Assembly: GCA_013361015.1 (NCBI GenBank)
Contig: JABWAN010000338.1
Location: forward strand, 1-6,444
DNA from: Candidatus Zhuqueibacterota bacterium
GTDB lineage: Bacteria > Zhuqueibacterota > Zhuqueibacteria > Zhuqueibacterales > Zhuqueibacteraceae
Direction: 5' to 3'
DNA length: 6,444 nucleotides
Shown here in pieces: positions 1 to 6,436 of this stretch. The translations under genes were made by a program, and so were the position numbers. The notes below the pieces were generated by a model. It was not told where the DNA came from. It did no database searches and saw nothing but the letters and a program-made list of their open reading frames with translations. How positions within the stretch are numbered: the first letter of the stretch is position 1; every line of letters begins with the position of its first letter.

Positions 1-587
1 CTGCTGCGCGCGCTGCCATTCCTCAAAACTATCAATGGCCAAAGCAAGGCCAATGGACTTACGAAGATTATTGTCGCTTACCGGACGACGGTTGGATTTA
101 CGAAGTCATTGAGGGAGAATTGTATATGTCGCCTGCACCATTAACGCGCCATCAGCGGTGCAAAATCAGGCTTGCTCATGCTCTGTATGTTTTTGCGCAG
201 AAACATGATGCCGGCGAAGTGTTGGATGCTCCCCTAGATGTCATGCTTCCCGACCTTGCCACTCCCGTACAGCCCGACATTGTTTTTGTGGCGAAGTCTC
301 GCGCTGACATCGTGAAGGAGGAACGCATCGAAGGCGTGCCCGATCTTATGGTGGAAGTGCTCTCGCCGTGGAATTGGATTGTTGATCGCCGCAAGAAATT
401 CGTTGTGTACGCCAAGGCTGGTGTGCGAGAGTATTGTATCGTTGATCCGCAAGGCCGCACCATCGAGCTTTTTGTTCTGAAGAAAGGCGCGTTCGAGCTG
501 GTTGGCAAATACGGCGTTGGCAAAACCGTGCGGTCGAAGGTTTTGAAGGGATTTGTAGCGGCGGTGAAAGAAGTTTGCCCGGCTTAA
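1..587 (+). CDS. Uma2 family (DUF820) PD-(D/E)XK nuclease, 5'-partial
   Basis: This is the C-terminal part of a Uma2/DUF820 protein, a family with a restriction-endonuclease-like fold; the cellular role and substrate are poorly known. The frame is open from nt 3 to the TAA at 585-587 and has no in-frame ATG before nt 126, so the true start lies left of the window. A start at TTG 120 or ATG 126 would cut off a family-typical N-terminus: GQWTYEDYCRLPDDG followed by YEVIEGELYMSPAP (nt 48-140). Family landmarks follow in order: PDIVFV with the candidate catalytic Asp at 276-278, VEVLSP with Glu at 354-356, then DRRKKFVVYAKAG and YCIVDP. In this family the Lys of the PD-(D/E)XK site is thought to come from the downstream D-R-R-K-K segment. 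All candidate catalytic positions are present, so it looks intact apart from the window edge. Its stop overlaps the next start by one base. Such genes are often multicopy in cyanobacteria, Chloroflexi and candidate phyla. Confidence 0.88.
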   Translation, partial: AARAAIPQNYQWPKQGQWTYEDYCRLPDDGWIYEVIEGELYMSPAPLTRHQRCKIRLAHALYVFAQKHDAGEVLDAPLDVMLPDLATPVQPDIVFVAKSRADIVKEERIEGVPDLMVEVLSPWNWIVDRRKKFVVYAKAGVREYCIVDPQGRTIELFVLKKGAFELVGKYGVGKTVRSKVLKGFVAAVKEVCPA

Positions 588-1588
588 TGCGAAAACGATT
601 TCATTTTTCCAACACGAGCCGGCCGAATACACTCTCGAGATTCTTCGCATTCGTTTGGGCCACCTGCCTTTCGATATTGAGTGCGGTCGCGTGGCCGCAG
701 GCTTGGCAATACCACAGTACTCCTCGTTTCGTTATCGCATACTCCCCCGAACAAAAAAACTCGGCCATGCAGCTTCTTGGCGAGGTGCAGGCTGAAGATA
801 CGCAACTCGCAGAGCGGCTGCAATTCATGCCGCGCCGCACGATTACGATATTCCTCTGCCCCACGCAAAGCAGTTTCGAGCGCCTCACGGGCGGTATTAT
901 TCCGCATTGGGGTGAGGCCGCGGCCGATCCGGTGCACTGGCGCATTTTTCTCAAAGCGCCGCGCCTGCAGGAAGGCAAGCAGATCACGATCAAACACGAG
1001 CTGGCGCATTTGCTGCTCGCCGAGCTTGCGCATCCGCACCGCTTGCCGCGCTGGTTCAACGAAGGCGCCGCGATTTTTCTCGCCGCGGAAACGCAACACC
1101 TCGAGCCGGCGCTTATCTCGCGCGCTATGGTAACGAACTCGCTGCTTTCGTTCGATGACATTGAAGCCCTGCTTTCCTTTCCAAATGAAAAAGCCGGGCT
1201 GGCGTATTCGGAAAGCTATCATGCCGTGAATTTTCTCGTGCAACGGCACGGGTTTGCCGCGCTCGCAGAATTTGCCCAAGCGTTGGCGCAGCATCCCAAT
1301 CCCCGCGCGGCGTTTCAAAGTGCCTGCGGCGAAGACCTGTGGGATTTTGAAGTGGCTTATTTCGACTACGTGCGCAAAAAATTCCGTTGGTATTTCTTGT
1401 TAGATGAAAATGTGCTTTGGGGGGTCGGGATTTTTACACTCTTCATCGCCGCTTATATAGTGACGCGCATGCGCACGCGCAAAAAAGCTGCACAGTGGGA
1501 GAATGAAGAACGCGAGACACCGAGCGAGGAGGAGCCTGATGCTCGCGAAGAAAATGATGAAGATCATGACGAACAAAATCGGTCGTAG
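587..1588 (+). CDS. Membrane-anchored peptidase MA-like zinc metalloprotease
   Basis: This 333-residue protein is predicted to be exported and to hydrolyse peptide bonds with a zinc ion (gluzincin type); its substrate is unknown. The N-terminus is basic (MRKRFHF) and followed by a hydrophobic stretch at about 19-36, consistent with a signal peptide cleaved near AVA or PQA (35-39). The catalytic signature is HELAH at 137-141 (two His zinc ligands and the catalytic Glu), followed by WFNEG at 156-160, whose Glu159 is the probable third ligand. This spacing matches the peptidase MA-like family. A second hydrophobic segment at about 274-292 is followed by TRMRTRKK, a stop-transfer pattern, and a very acidic tail of about 33 residues. 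The likely topology is periplasmic or extracellular domain, one anchor, cytoplasmic tail. ATG 587 was chosen because upstream TTG 575 lies inside the preceding gene and adds nothing family-like. The start overlaps the Uma2 stop (TAATG) and lacks a clear Shine-Dalgarno, suggesting coupled reinitiation. Confidence 0.8.
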   Translation: MRKRFHFSNTSRPNTLSRFFAFVWATCLSILSAVAWPQAWQYHSTPRFVIAYSPEQKNSAMQLLGEVQAEDTQLAERLQFMPRRTITIFLCPTQSSFERLTGGIIPHWGEAAADPVHWRIFLKAPRLQEGKQITIKHELAHLLLAELAHPHRLPRWFNEGAAIFLAAETQHLEPALISRAMVTNSLLSFDDIEALLSFPNEKAGLAYSESYHAVNFLVQRHGFAALAEFAQALAQHPNPRAAFQSACGEDLWDFEVAYFDYVRKKFRWYFLLDENVLWGVGIFTLFIAAYIVTRMRTRKKAAQWENEERETPSEEEPDAREENDEDHDEQNRS

Positions 1589-1658
1589 CTCGCAATCTCA
1601 AATCTGCTTAGCGCAGAGGCGCAAACCAGGTGAAGATAGCGAAGACTAAAAAAACTCT

Positions 1659-1687
1659 TTGTGCTCTCGGCTCCACGCGGGTGCAAT
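1659..1687 (+). promoter_or_regulatory. Possible weak promoter before the P1 peptidase gene
   Basis: TTGTGC (1659-1664) and TGCAAT (1682-1687) are separated by 17 nt, a loose match to a sigma70-type promoter, and lie 55 nt before the start codon. The 153-nt gap (1589-1741) after the MA-like peptidase gene also has a small hairpin, TCTGC/GCAGA (1603-1617), with no T-run. The P1 gene may therefore have its own promoter, but this rests only on motif resemblance. Confidence 0.25.
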
Positions 1688-1727
1688 TCTTTTCTGTGCG
1701 CAATCAATCTCGAAACGATTAACATAA

Positions 1728-1733
1728 AAGGAG
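1728..1733 (+). promoter_or_regulatory. Shine-Dalgarno of the P1 peptidase gene
   Basis: AAGGAG lies 8 nt before ATG 1742. It is the strongest ribosome binding site in the window and fixes the start at 1742 rather than at 1661. Confidence 0.8.
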
Positions 1734-1741
1734 CCGCACCC

Positions 1742-2878
1742 ATGCTGCGAAAACGCTTGATCCCCGCATTGCTCATCGGAGTTGTGTGCACCCATTTCGC
1801 TTTTGCGCAAACCAAACCGCGCGCACGTGCTCTCGGAGTTCCATTTGAAGGAACACCCGGTCCGCACAATGCCATCACTGATGTTGCAGGCGTCGAAGTC
1901 GGCCACGTCACGTTAATCTCCGGCGAAGGCGAGTTGCAAGTTGGCCGCGGTCCGGTGCGTACGGGCGTCACTGCGATTTTGCCGCGCGGAAAGAATTCCA
2001 GCGCGCCGGTGTTTGCGGGTTGGTTCTCGTTGAATGGCAACGGCGAAATGACGGGCACGACGTGGGTGGAAGAGTCCGGCTTTCTTGAAGGCCCGGTGAT
2101 GATCACCAACACGCACAGCGTTGGCGTGGTTCGCGACGCCGTGATCGCGTGGCAAGTGAAGCACACTGCCATGGGGCAGTTGTGGGGACTGCCTGTGGTC
2201 GCGGAAACTTGGGACGGTTGGTTGAATGACATCAACGGTTTTCATGTGAAGCCGCAGCATGCGTGGGAGGCTTTGGATAATGCGCAGAGCGGGCCGGTGG
2301 CAGAGGGTAATGTTGGCGGCGGCACGGGCATGGTTTGTTATGAATTCAAAGGCGGCATCGGCACCGCTTCGCGCAAGCTTTCGGAACGCGTGGGCGCTTA
2401 CATGCTCGGTGTTTTAGTGCAAGCCAATTTCGGATTGCGGCCGCAATTGCGCATTGCCGGCGTGCCGGTGGGCATGGAACTTCGCGAAGGCGCGTATCGC
2501 ACGAACGAAACCGGCTCGATCATCGTGGTGGTAGCGACCGATGCGCCGCTGTTGCCGCATCAACTCAAGCGCCTCGCGCGGCGGGTGTCGTTGGGCATCG
2601 CGCGCACAGGCAGTGTTTCGGGCAACGGCTCGGGCGATATTTTTATCGCGTTCTCCACTGCGAACCTCGAAGCCGCACAAGCGCAAAGCGTGGCGAACGT
2701 AACCATGCTGCCGAACCAACGCATGAACGCGCTCTTTGAAGCCACCGTGCAAGCCACGGAAGAAGCGATCATCAACGCGCTCGTGGCCGCGGAGACGATG
2801 ACCGGCGTGGATAATCACAAAGTGATCGCTTTGCCGCATGAGAGGTTGAAGGAGGTTTTGAAGAAGTATGGTCGGTAG
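1742..2878 (+). CDS. P1 family (S58, DmpA/BapA-like) exported aminopeptidase
   Basis: This 378-residue protein belongs to the P1/DmpA family, Ntn-fold enzymes that cut themselves into two chains; characterised members release N-terminal L-, D- or beta-amino acids from small peptides. A basic start and hydrophobic core (MLRKRLIPALLIGVVC) ending in AFA-Q at 20-23 form a clear Sec signal peptide, so it should act in the periplasm or outside. Landmarks in order: GPHNAITDVAGVEVGHVTL (40-58), PVRTGVTAILPRG (71-83), EGNVGGGTGM (188-197), and ARTGSVSGNGSGDIFIAFST (287-306). Self-cleavage is expected between Gly296 and Ser297, making Ser297 the N-terminal nucleophile of the small chain. The C-terminal ATEEAIINAL (338-347) is also typical. 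Length is normal for the family and no key residue seems missing. ATG 1742 was preferred over the in-frame start at 1661 because it has AAGGAG 8 nt upstream and begins the signal peptide directly. It is 153 nt from the previous gene and tail to tail with the next. Confidence 0.93.
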   Translation: MLRKRLIPALLIGVVCTHFAFAQTKPRARALGVPFEGTPGPHNAITDVAGVEVGHVTLISGEGELQVGRGPVRTGVTAILPRGKNSSAPVFAGWFSLNGNGEMTGTTWVEESGFLEGPVMITNTHSVGVVRDAVIAWQVKHTAMGQLWGLPVVAETWDGWLNDINGFHVKPQHAWEALDNAQSGPVAEGNVGGGTGMVCYEFKGGIGTASRKLSERVGAYMLGVLVQANFGLRPQLRIAGVPVGMELREGAYRTNETGSIIVVVATDAPLLPHQLKRLARRVSLGIARTGSVSGNGSGDIFIAFSTANLEAAQAQSVANVTMLPNQRMNALFEATVQATEEAIINALVAAETMTGVDNHKVIALPHERLKEVLKKYGR

Positions 2879-2882
2879 AGCG

Positions 2883-5783
2883 TCACCCAAACCTCGCCTT
2901 CGTCAGTTGCATCAACGCCTGCGTGAGCGGATCGAGCAAATCCTGCGGGCAGTTGGCTTCGCGGAGGAGGTGTTTGATCTTGCGGCGCATTTCGCGTTGC
3001 CAGTCTTCTTTCATCGTCCAATCAATGATGTGCGTGTCCGGTTCGAGCGTGGCCACGAGGCGCGCGGCGAGATCTTCATAGCGGCCATATTCAGCTTCGC
3101 GCGGCGCGAGATAACGCGCGAGCACGCGCCAATACGCTTGCGCATCCGGTGCGAGCGACGAGGCCGGCTCAGCCGTGAGCGCCTCGGCGCGCAAACGCAG
3201 CACTTCTTCGCGCAAGCGTTGCAGCGCGGTTTCCTCGTCGATCTTCTGCTGTTGTCGTTCGACGGTGATTTTGGTGACGCGCTGCTGCAAGGCTTGATAG
3301 AAAACCGGATCGCGTTTCAGGTTCCGGCGAATCTCTTCCACGAGCGCATATTGCAGGCGCAGCACTTTGGCTTGCAGCGAGCCGAGCGCGTCAATATCCT
3401 GCAAAAAATTTTCCGCGCCGAGGCTCGACAATTCGCGCACGTGCATGACGCCATGCTCACGCGCGAAGGTTTCCAAAGCTTGCCGCACCTTTCTGCTGCC
3501 TTGCGCCCCGGCCAACGCTTGATCGAAATAAAACGCCGCGGCCTCCCGCCTGACGCGATCAAACCACAAAGCTTCCTGCAAAAATTTGATTTCTTCTTGC
3601 AGAGCCGGAAGCAGTTGATCCAAAACCTTCACAAACGCCTGCCAAATTTTTTGGAATGCGCGCCGCGGCTCCGCGGGTTCCAAAGTGAAGAGCCAGGAAT
3701 CCAGATCATCTTGTTCGGGATAGGATTTGAAAATCGCATGCAGCTCTCTGCGCCGCAGCCGCATTTCTTCGAACGCCTCCTCGGCGAAACGCGGCGTGAT
3801 GATTTCCTCCGGTTGCAAGTAGTCAAACTGCGCTAGCTCGCGCGTTAGGTTTTGCGTCACGCCGTAATAATCGACCAGCAAGCCGAAATGTTTGTGTTCC
3901 GCGTCCGGCATTTGCGTGAACGCGATTGCCTGCAAAAGCTCGTAGCCTTGCAGCGGACGATCAACATAAAGCGCCTGCAATACCGGCGCACGCAACTCCG
4001 ACGTGAGCGGCCCGGCGAGAATTAAGAGCGCCAGCTCATCGTGCGGATCGCGCCAGCGTCGCACCAACTCGGCCACGTCGTCAAAGCGGCGGAACAAAGC
4101 GGCCAACTCACGTTCTTGCGGCTGCGGTTTGGGCAGCAGCACGGCCACTTGTTCGGGCATGGCTTTTTCGAGCGCATGAAAGTAGAGCGCGGCACTTTCG
4201 CTATCCGCGGCAAGCACCAGCCCCTTGCACGCATTGCTGCGAATTTCTTGATGAAAATGAGCGTGCACATCTTCCACGAGACTTGTGATGCGCCGCGCCG
4301 CGACCTGCGCAGGCAGAGTGCTCGCGCGGCGCGCGGTTTCGACAGCAAAGCCAGATGGCACGTCGCCACCATTTTCAATCTGCTGATGGAGGCGAGGCAA
4401 ACGCGCCTCCAACTTCGCCGGCAAGAGATAGCCGCGACGCTGCGCTTGCGCAAACGAGAAGGAATGCAAGATTGGTTCTTGCGCGTCGCGACGAGGCGGA
4501 TATGCCGAGCAACCGATCACGTGCGCATTCGGAAAAGTGCGTGTGAGATCGTCAAACAAAGCCTCATCTTCCGTTGCGTGTGGTTCATCAATCAGAATGA
4601 GCAATGGTGTTTCACTCATCGCTTGCGGCGCAGCGCCGAAGCAGACTTCGCGAAAAATTTTCGGCGCGAGCAGCAGGGTGGCGCCGCTCGCACGCCGCAG
4701 AATTTGCATAAGCGCGGCAGCTTCCGTTATTTCGTCGGGCAAATCCAGACGGTGTTGTTGAAAAACGCGGCGCAGGAGCTCGCGTTGCCGTTCACAATCG
4801 GTGAGAATGACGAGCGCATGCGCATGAAACGTGGGCATGAGACGCAATTGGCCGGCAAGCCAAGCCAGCGTGTGGGTTTTGCCGGAAGCGCCCGGATGCC
4901 AAAGCACGCCGCTGCGCATGGGTGCGGCGGTGTTCGCAAGCCGCGCACAAGTCTGCCGCACCGCTTGATATTGGTGGCACCAAGCGAGCCGCGTCTTGAG
5001 GCCACGATGGCCTGGTTCAAACCGAAGAAAATTTTGCATGAGATCGAGCAGTGCGCGCGGAGTAAGCAGGCCTGCCAAAGCGAGGTCTAGCGCCGTAGGC
5101 AGATCGGATTCGTGCGCCGGAATTTGGCGCAACGCGGCGCGCACTTCTTCCCATGTCAAAGGATACGGATCGTCCCACGGTTGGAAGTCTTCCGCTTCCG
5201 CATTTGCAGAGGCGGCGGCGGAAAAATTCTTCTGCACGACGAGTTGAATTTGCGTCGTGTGAAAAAGGCGAGGGACGGCATCGTGGGCCTTGAGCTGCGT
5301 GAGCCGCCGCAAGCCGGCTTGCAAGCCTTCTTTGGAATTCGTTGCTCCGATCGCCGCCAACGCAAGCGGAATGCCATTGACGAACACGGCGAGATCAACG
5401 GTGTGACTCGCAGCGGCGCTTGTCATGCGAAATTGCTCCACGGCGAGGAAATGGTTGTTCGCCGCATTTTCGAAATCGAAATAACGCACCGGCGCGCTTT
5501 GCGTCAAACGAGCGTGAAGCTGTTGCTGCGCGAGCGCGAGACTTTGTTGCGCCGGTTGTTGGAGGGCATTGCGCGCGCGGCGCAAGCCGTTTTCTGAAAG
5601 GCCGGGATTGAGGCTGCGCAGTTGGCGTTCCAGCCGCGCGGAAAGAATGACTTCGGCTGTGCTGCTGCGCTCGCGGCGCAACGCTTCATCATCATTGTGC
5701 AGGCATTCATAATGGCAGGCGTGGCGCAGGTAGGCAAGCGCTGCGCGCATGGCTTCGAAATATTCCGTACTGGCGGTATTCAT
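2883..5783 (-). CDS. hsdR: HsdR-like type I restriction R-subunit homologue with degenerate catalytic motifs
   Basis: In a type I system HsdR is the ATP-driven translocase and nuclease subunit. This 966-residue protein keeps the whole HsdR layout. The N-terminal nuclease-like domain (about 1-230) has LNPGL (58-62), FDFENAANNHFLAVEQF (102-118) and VDLAVFVNGIPL (129-140). The first RecA-like domain has GASGKT (298-303) as motif I and LILIDEPH (395-402) as motif II. The second spans about 515-650, with GLVLAADSESAALYF, VDRPLQGYELLQAI and GLLVDYYG. The helical, charged C-terminus ends in a DUF3387-like IDWTMKEDW (919-927). Active-site positions are changed: the nuclease E-x-K is A144-I-G146, motif Ia TDR is TDC, motif III (TGT type) is CSAYP, motif V is PLTSELRAP, and motif VI reads QAIAFTQMP without arginines. 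Only Asp130, Lys302 and Asp399-Glu400 remain. ATG at 5783 was chosen over 5903 because GAGGG precedes it and family similarity begins at TEYFEA. No hsdM or hsdS is adjacent. Homology is confident; present function is unknown and restriction activity is unlikely. Confidence 0.85.
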   Translation of the reverse strand: MNTASTEYFEAMRAALAYLRHACHYECLHNDDEALRRERSSTAEVILSARLERQLRSLNPGLSENGLRRARNALQQPAQQSLALAQQQLHARLTQSAPVRYFDFENAANNHFLAVEQFRMTSAAASHTVDLAVFVNGIPLALAAIGATNSKEGLQAGLRRLTQLKAHDAVPRLFHTTQIQLVVQKNFSAAASANAEAEDFQPWDDPYPLTWEEVRAALRQIPAHESDLPTALDLALAGLLTPRALLDLMQNFLRFEPGHRGLKTRLAWCHQYQAVRQTCARLANTAAPMRSGVLWHPGASGKTHTLAWLAGQLRLMPTFHAHALVILTDCERQRELLRRVFQQHRLDLPDEITEAAALMQILRRASGATLLLAPKIFREVCFGAAPQAMSETPLLILIDEPHATEDEALFDDLTRTFPNAHVIGCSAYPPRRDAQEPILHSFSFAQAQRRGYLLPAKLEARLPRLHQQIENGGDVPSGFAVETARRASTLPAQVAARRITSLVEDVHAHFHQEIRSNACKGLVLAADSESAALYFHALEKAMPEQVAVLLPKPQPQERELAALFRRFDDVAELVRRWRDPHDELALLILAGPLTSELRAPVLQALYVDRPLQGYELLQAIAFTQMPDAEHKHFGLLVDYYGVTQNLTRELAQFDYLQPEEIITPRFAEEAFEEMRLRRRELHAIFKSYPEQDDLDSWLFTLEPAEPRRAFQKIWQAFVKVLDQLLPALQEEIKFLQEALWFDRVRREAAAFYFDQALAGAQGSRKVRQALETFAREHGVMHVRELSSLGAENFLQDIDALGSLQAKVLRLQYALVEEIRRNLKRDPVFYQALQQRVTKITVERQQQKIDEETALQRLREEVLRLRAEALTAEPASSLAPDAQAYWRVLARYLAPREAEYGRYEDLAARLVATLEPDTHIIDWTMKEDWQREMRRKIKHLLREANCPQDLLDPLTQALMQLTKARFG

Positions 5784-5787
5784 GAGA

Positions 5788-5792
5788 CCCTC
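5788..5792 (-). promoter_or_regulatory. Shine-Dalgarno of the HsdR-like gene
   Basis: On the minus strand GAGGG is followed by a 4-nt spacer and ATG at 5783. The spacing is slightly short but workable. It supports this start over the ATG 120 nt further upstream, whose extra 40 residues (rich in R, P, C and H) look like translated non-coding DNA. Confidence 0.5.
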
Positions 5793-6206
5793 GTGATGAT
5801 GGCGCACCTGCAATTCACTGCGCCGCAAAGTAAGAAACGGCAAACCGGAACGCAAGCACGGTGGCGCGGCGCAAGGTCGCAGTTGTCGGCGGAGCGTGGG
5901 CACTTCGGAATGGCCCTGAGGTAAATCGCATGATGCTAGGTTGGTCTTTTATGTTCTGTCGCTGCCGTACCGAGGTGCGTTCTTCGCTTGTTTACCTAGG
6001 TGGCCTCTTCGCGCGAGGTGGCTTGCAGCCGAGAGTACGGGCGTCTCAGCTTGAACCTGTCATTCAGAGACCTTTTTGACACTCGGCACAGACTTTATTG
6101 CGCACGAGGGTTATCACGAAATGCTGCCATGGAAGCTGCAGCCCTGCAAAAAGTCGAATGCAGAGAAGAAGCCTGAAATGCGTTTTCATCATGCAAGGAT
6201 AGAGGC

Positions 6207-6274
6207 TTTTGCTTTTTGAAATCCGCGCAGCGCTTCAATATCTAAAAAGTTGAAGCACTGCAAAAAAAGCAAAA
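6207..6274. repeat. Long interrupted stem-loop (nested inverted repeats)
   Basis: The inner arms GCAGCGCTTCAA (6227-6238) and TTGAAGCACTGC (6250-6261) pair over 12 positions around an 11-nt loop. The only non-Watson-Crick position is C-A in plus-strand RNA but G-U in minus-strand RNA, so the minus-strand transcript would be fully paired. The outer arms TTTTGCTTTTT (6207-6217) and AAAAAGCAAAA (6264-6274) are perfectly complementary, with 9 nt unpaired on the left and 2 nt on the right. Neither strand has a T-run directly after the inner stem, so this is not a standard intrinsic terminator. It may be an RNA element, a cruciform or a small mobile-repeat remnant. Confidence 0.6.
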
Positions 6275-6281
6275 ATTTTCG

Positions 6282-6337
6282 GGACACAAAAATGAAACGA
6301 CACAAAATGATTTTTGCGGGCATTTATTTTTGTGTCC
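6282..6337. repeat. 12-bp inverted repeat with an additional direct copy
   Basis: GGACACAAAAAT (6282-6293) is exactly mirrored by ATTTTTGTGTCC (6326-6337), 32 nt apart. Between them, GACACAAAATGA (6299-6310) repeats the left arm in direct orientation with one A fewer. The three copies end two bases before the possible -35/-33 box at 6340, which suits a protein-binding operator or a structured upstream element. The arms are AT-rich, and a T-run does not follow the right arm. Confidence 0.6.
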
Positions 6338-6339
6338 TC

Positions 6340-6370
6340 TTTGGCTCCGGCTCGTCCTATATGTTATCTT
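6340..6370 (+). promoter_or_regulatory. Possible outward-facing promoter
   Basis: TTGGCT (6341-6346), 18 nt, then TATCTT (6365-6370) resembles a sigma70-type promoter. The same stretch also reads TTTG (6340-6343), 21 nt, TATCTTG, close to the -33/-7 pattern of Bacteroidetes-type promoters. TATATG (6358-6363) is another -10 candidate. Transcription would start near 6370-6378 and leave the window to the right. No start codon with a ribosome binding site follows in the remaining bases, which fits a non-coding RNA or a long leader. The call rests on motif resemblance only. Confidence 0.35.
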
Positions 6371-6376
6371 GCGAAT

Positions 6377-6388
6377 AGTTCTTTGACA
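6377..6388 (+). promoter_or_regulatory. boxA-like antitermination element
   Basis: AGTTCTTTGACA matches the E. coli rRNA boxA (TGCTCTTTAACA) at 9 of 12 positions and is even closer to the GTTCTTTGA core seen in other bacteria. boxA recruits Nus factors to keep polymerase elongating through untranslated RNA and is known from rRNA operons and from leaders of CRISPR arrays. It sits just after the possible promoter at 6340-6370, pointing to the right edge. The identity of the downstream unit cannot be seen. Confidence 0.35.
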
Positions 6389-6436
6389 TGTTATTCTTTG
6401 TTCTTCCAGAAGAGTTTTGCAACCTGTCTGTTATTC
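6389..6436 (+). repeat. Short direct repeat TGTTATTC, 40-nt period
   Basis: TGTTATTC occurs at 6389-6396 and again at 6429-6436, exactly 40 nt apart. The following bases (TTTGTTCT and CTGTTGCT) are similar. Two 8-bp copies in an AT-rich stretch could be chance. They are noted because they lie just after the boxA-like element and run up to the window edge. Confidence 0.3.

Noticed and set aside
120..587. Uma2 gene starting at TTG 120 inside the window
   Set aside because: The same frame is open back to nt 3 and encodes family-typical N-terminal sequence (TYEDYCRLPDDG, YEVIEGELY). The gene is simply cut by the window edge.
2868..3836. 322-codon open frame on the plus strand opposite the HsdR-like gene
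   Set aside because: It is antisense to a gene with clear homology, its translation is arginine- and phenylalanine-rich with no recognisable motif, and it is a shadow of a GC-rich gene. The plus-strand frame at 4041-5090 is rejected for the same reason.
5784..5903. 40-residue N-terminal extension of the HsdR-like protein from ATG 5903
   Set aside because: The extension resembles no part of HsdR, is rich in R, P, C and H, and the ATG at 5783 has GAGGG before it and starts right where family similarity begins.
6121..6219. Small plus-strand ORF (32 codons) with GAGGG upstream at 6106-6110
   Set aside because: Very short, no recognisable features, ribosome site spaced about 10 nt from the ATG, and its end runs into the stem-loop. 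A TTGACA at 6076-6081 upstream has no good -10 partner at normal spacing. Not enough to call a gene.
6207..6274. Intrinsic transcription terminator
   Set aside because: On both strands the inner stem is not followed by a T-run (A-run on plus, GGATTTC on minus), so it does not fit the standard terminator form.
6189..6323. Small minus-strand ORF (44 codons, hydrophobic start MPAKIILCRF)
   Set aside because: It reads through the AT-rich inverted repeats, which produce F, L and K codons by composition. The AGAGGA upstream is about 12 nt from the ATG, and no family is recognisable.
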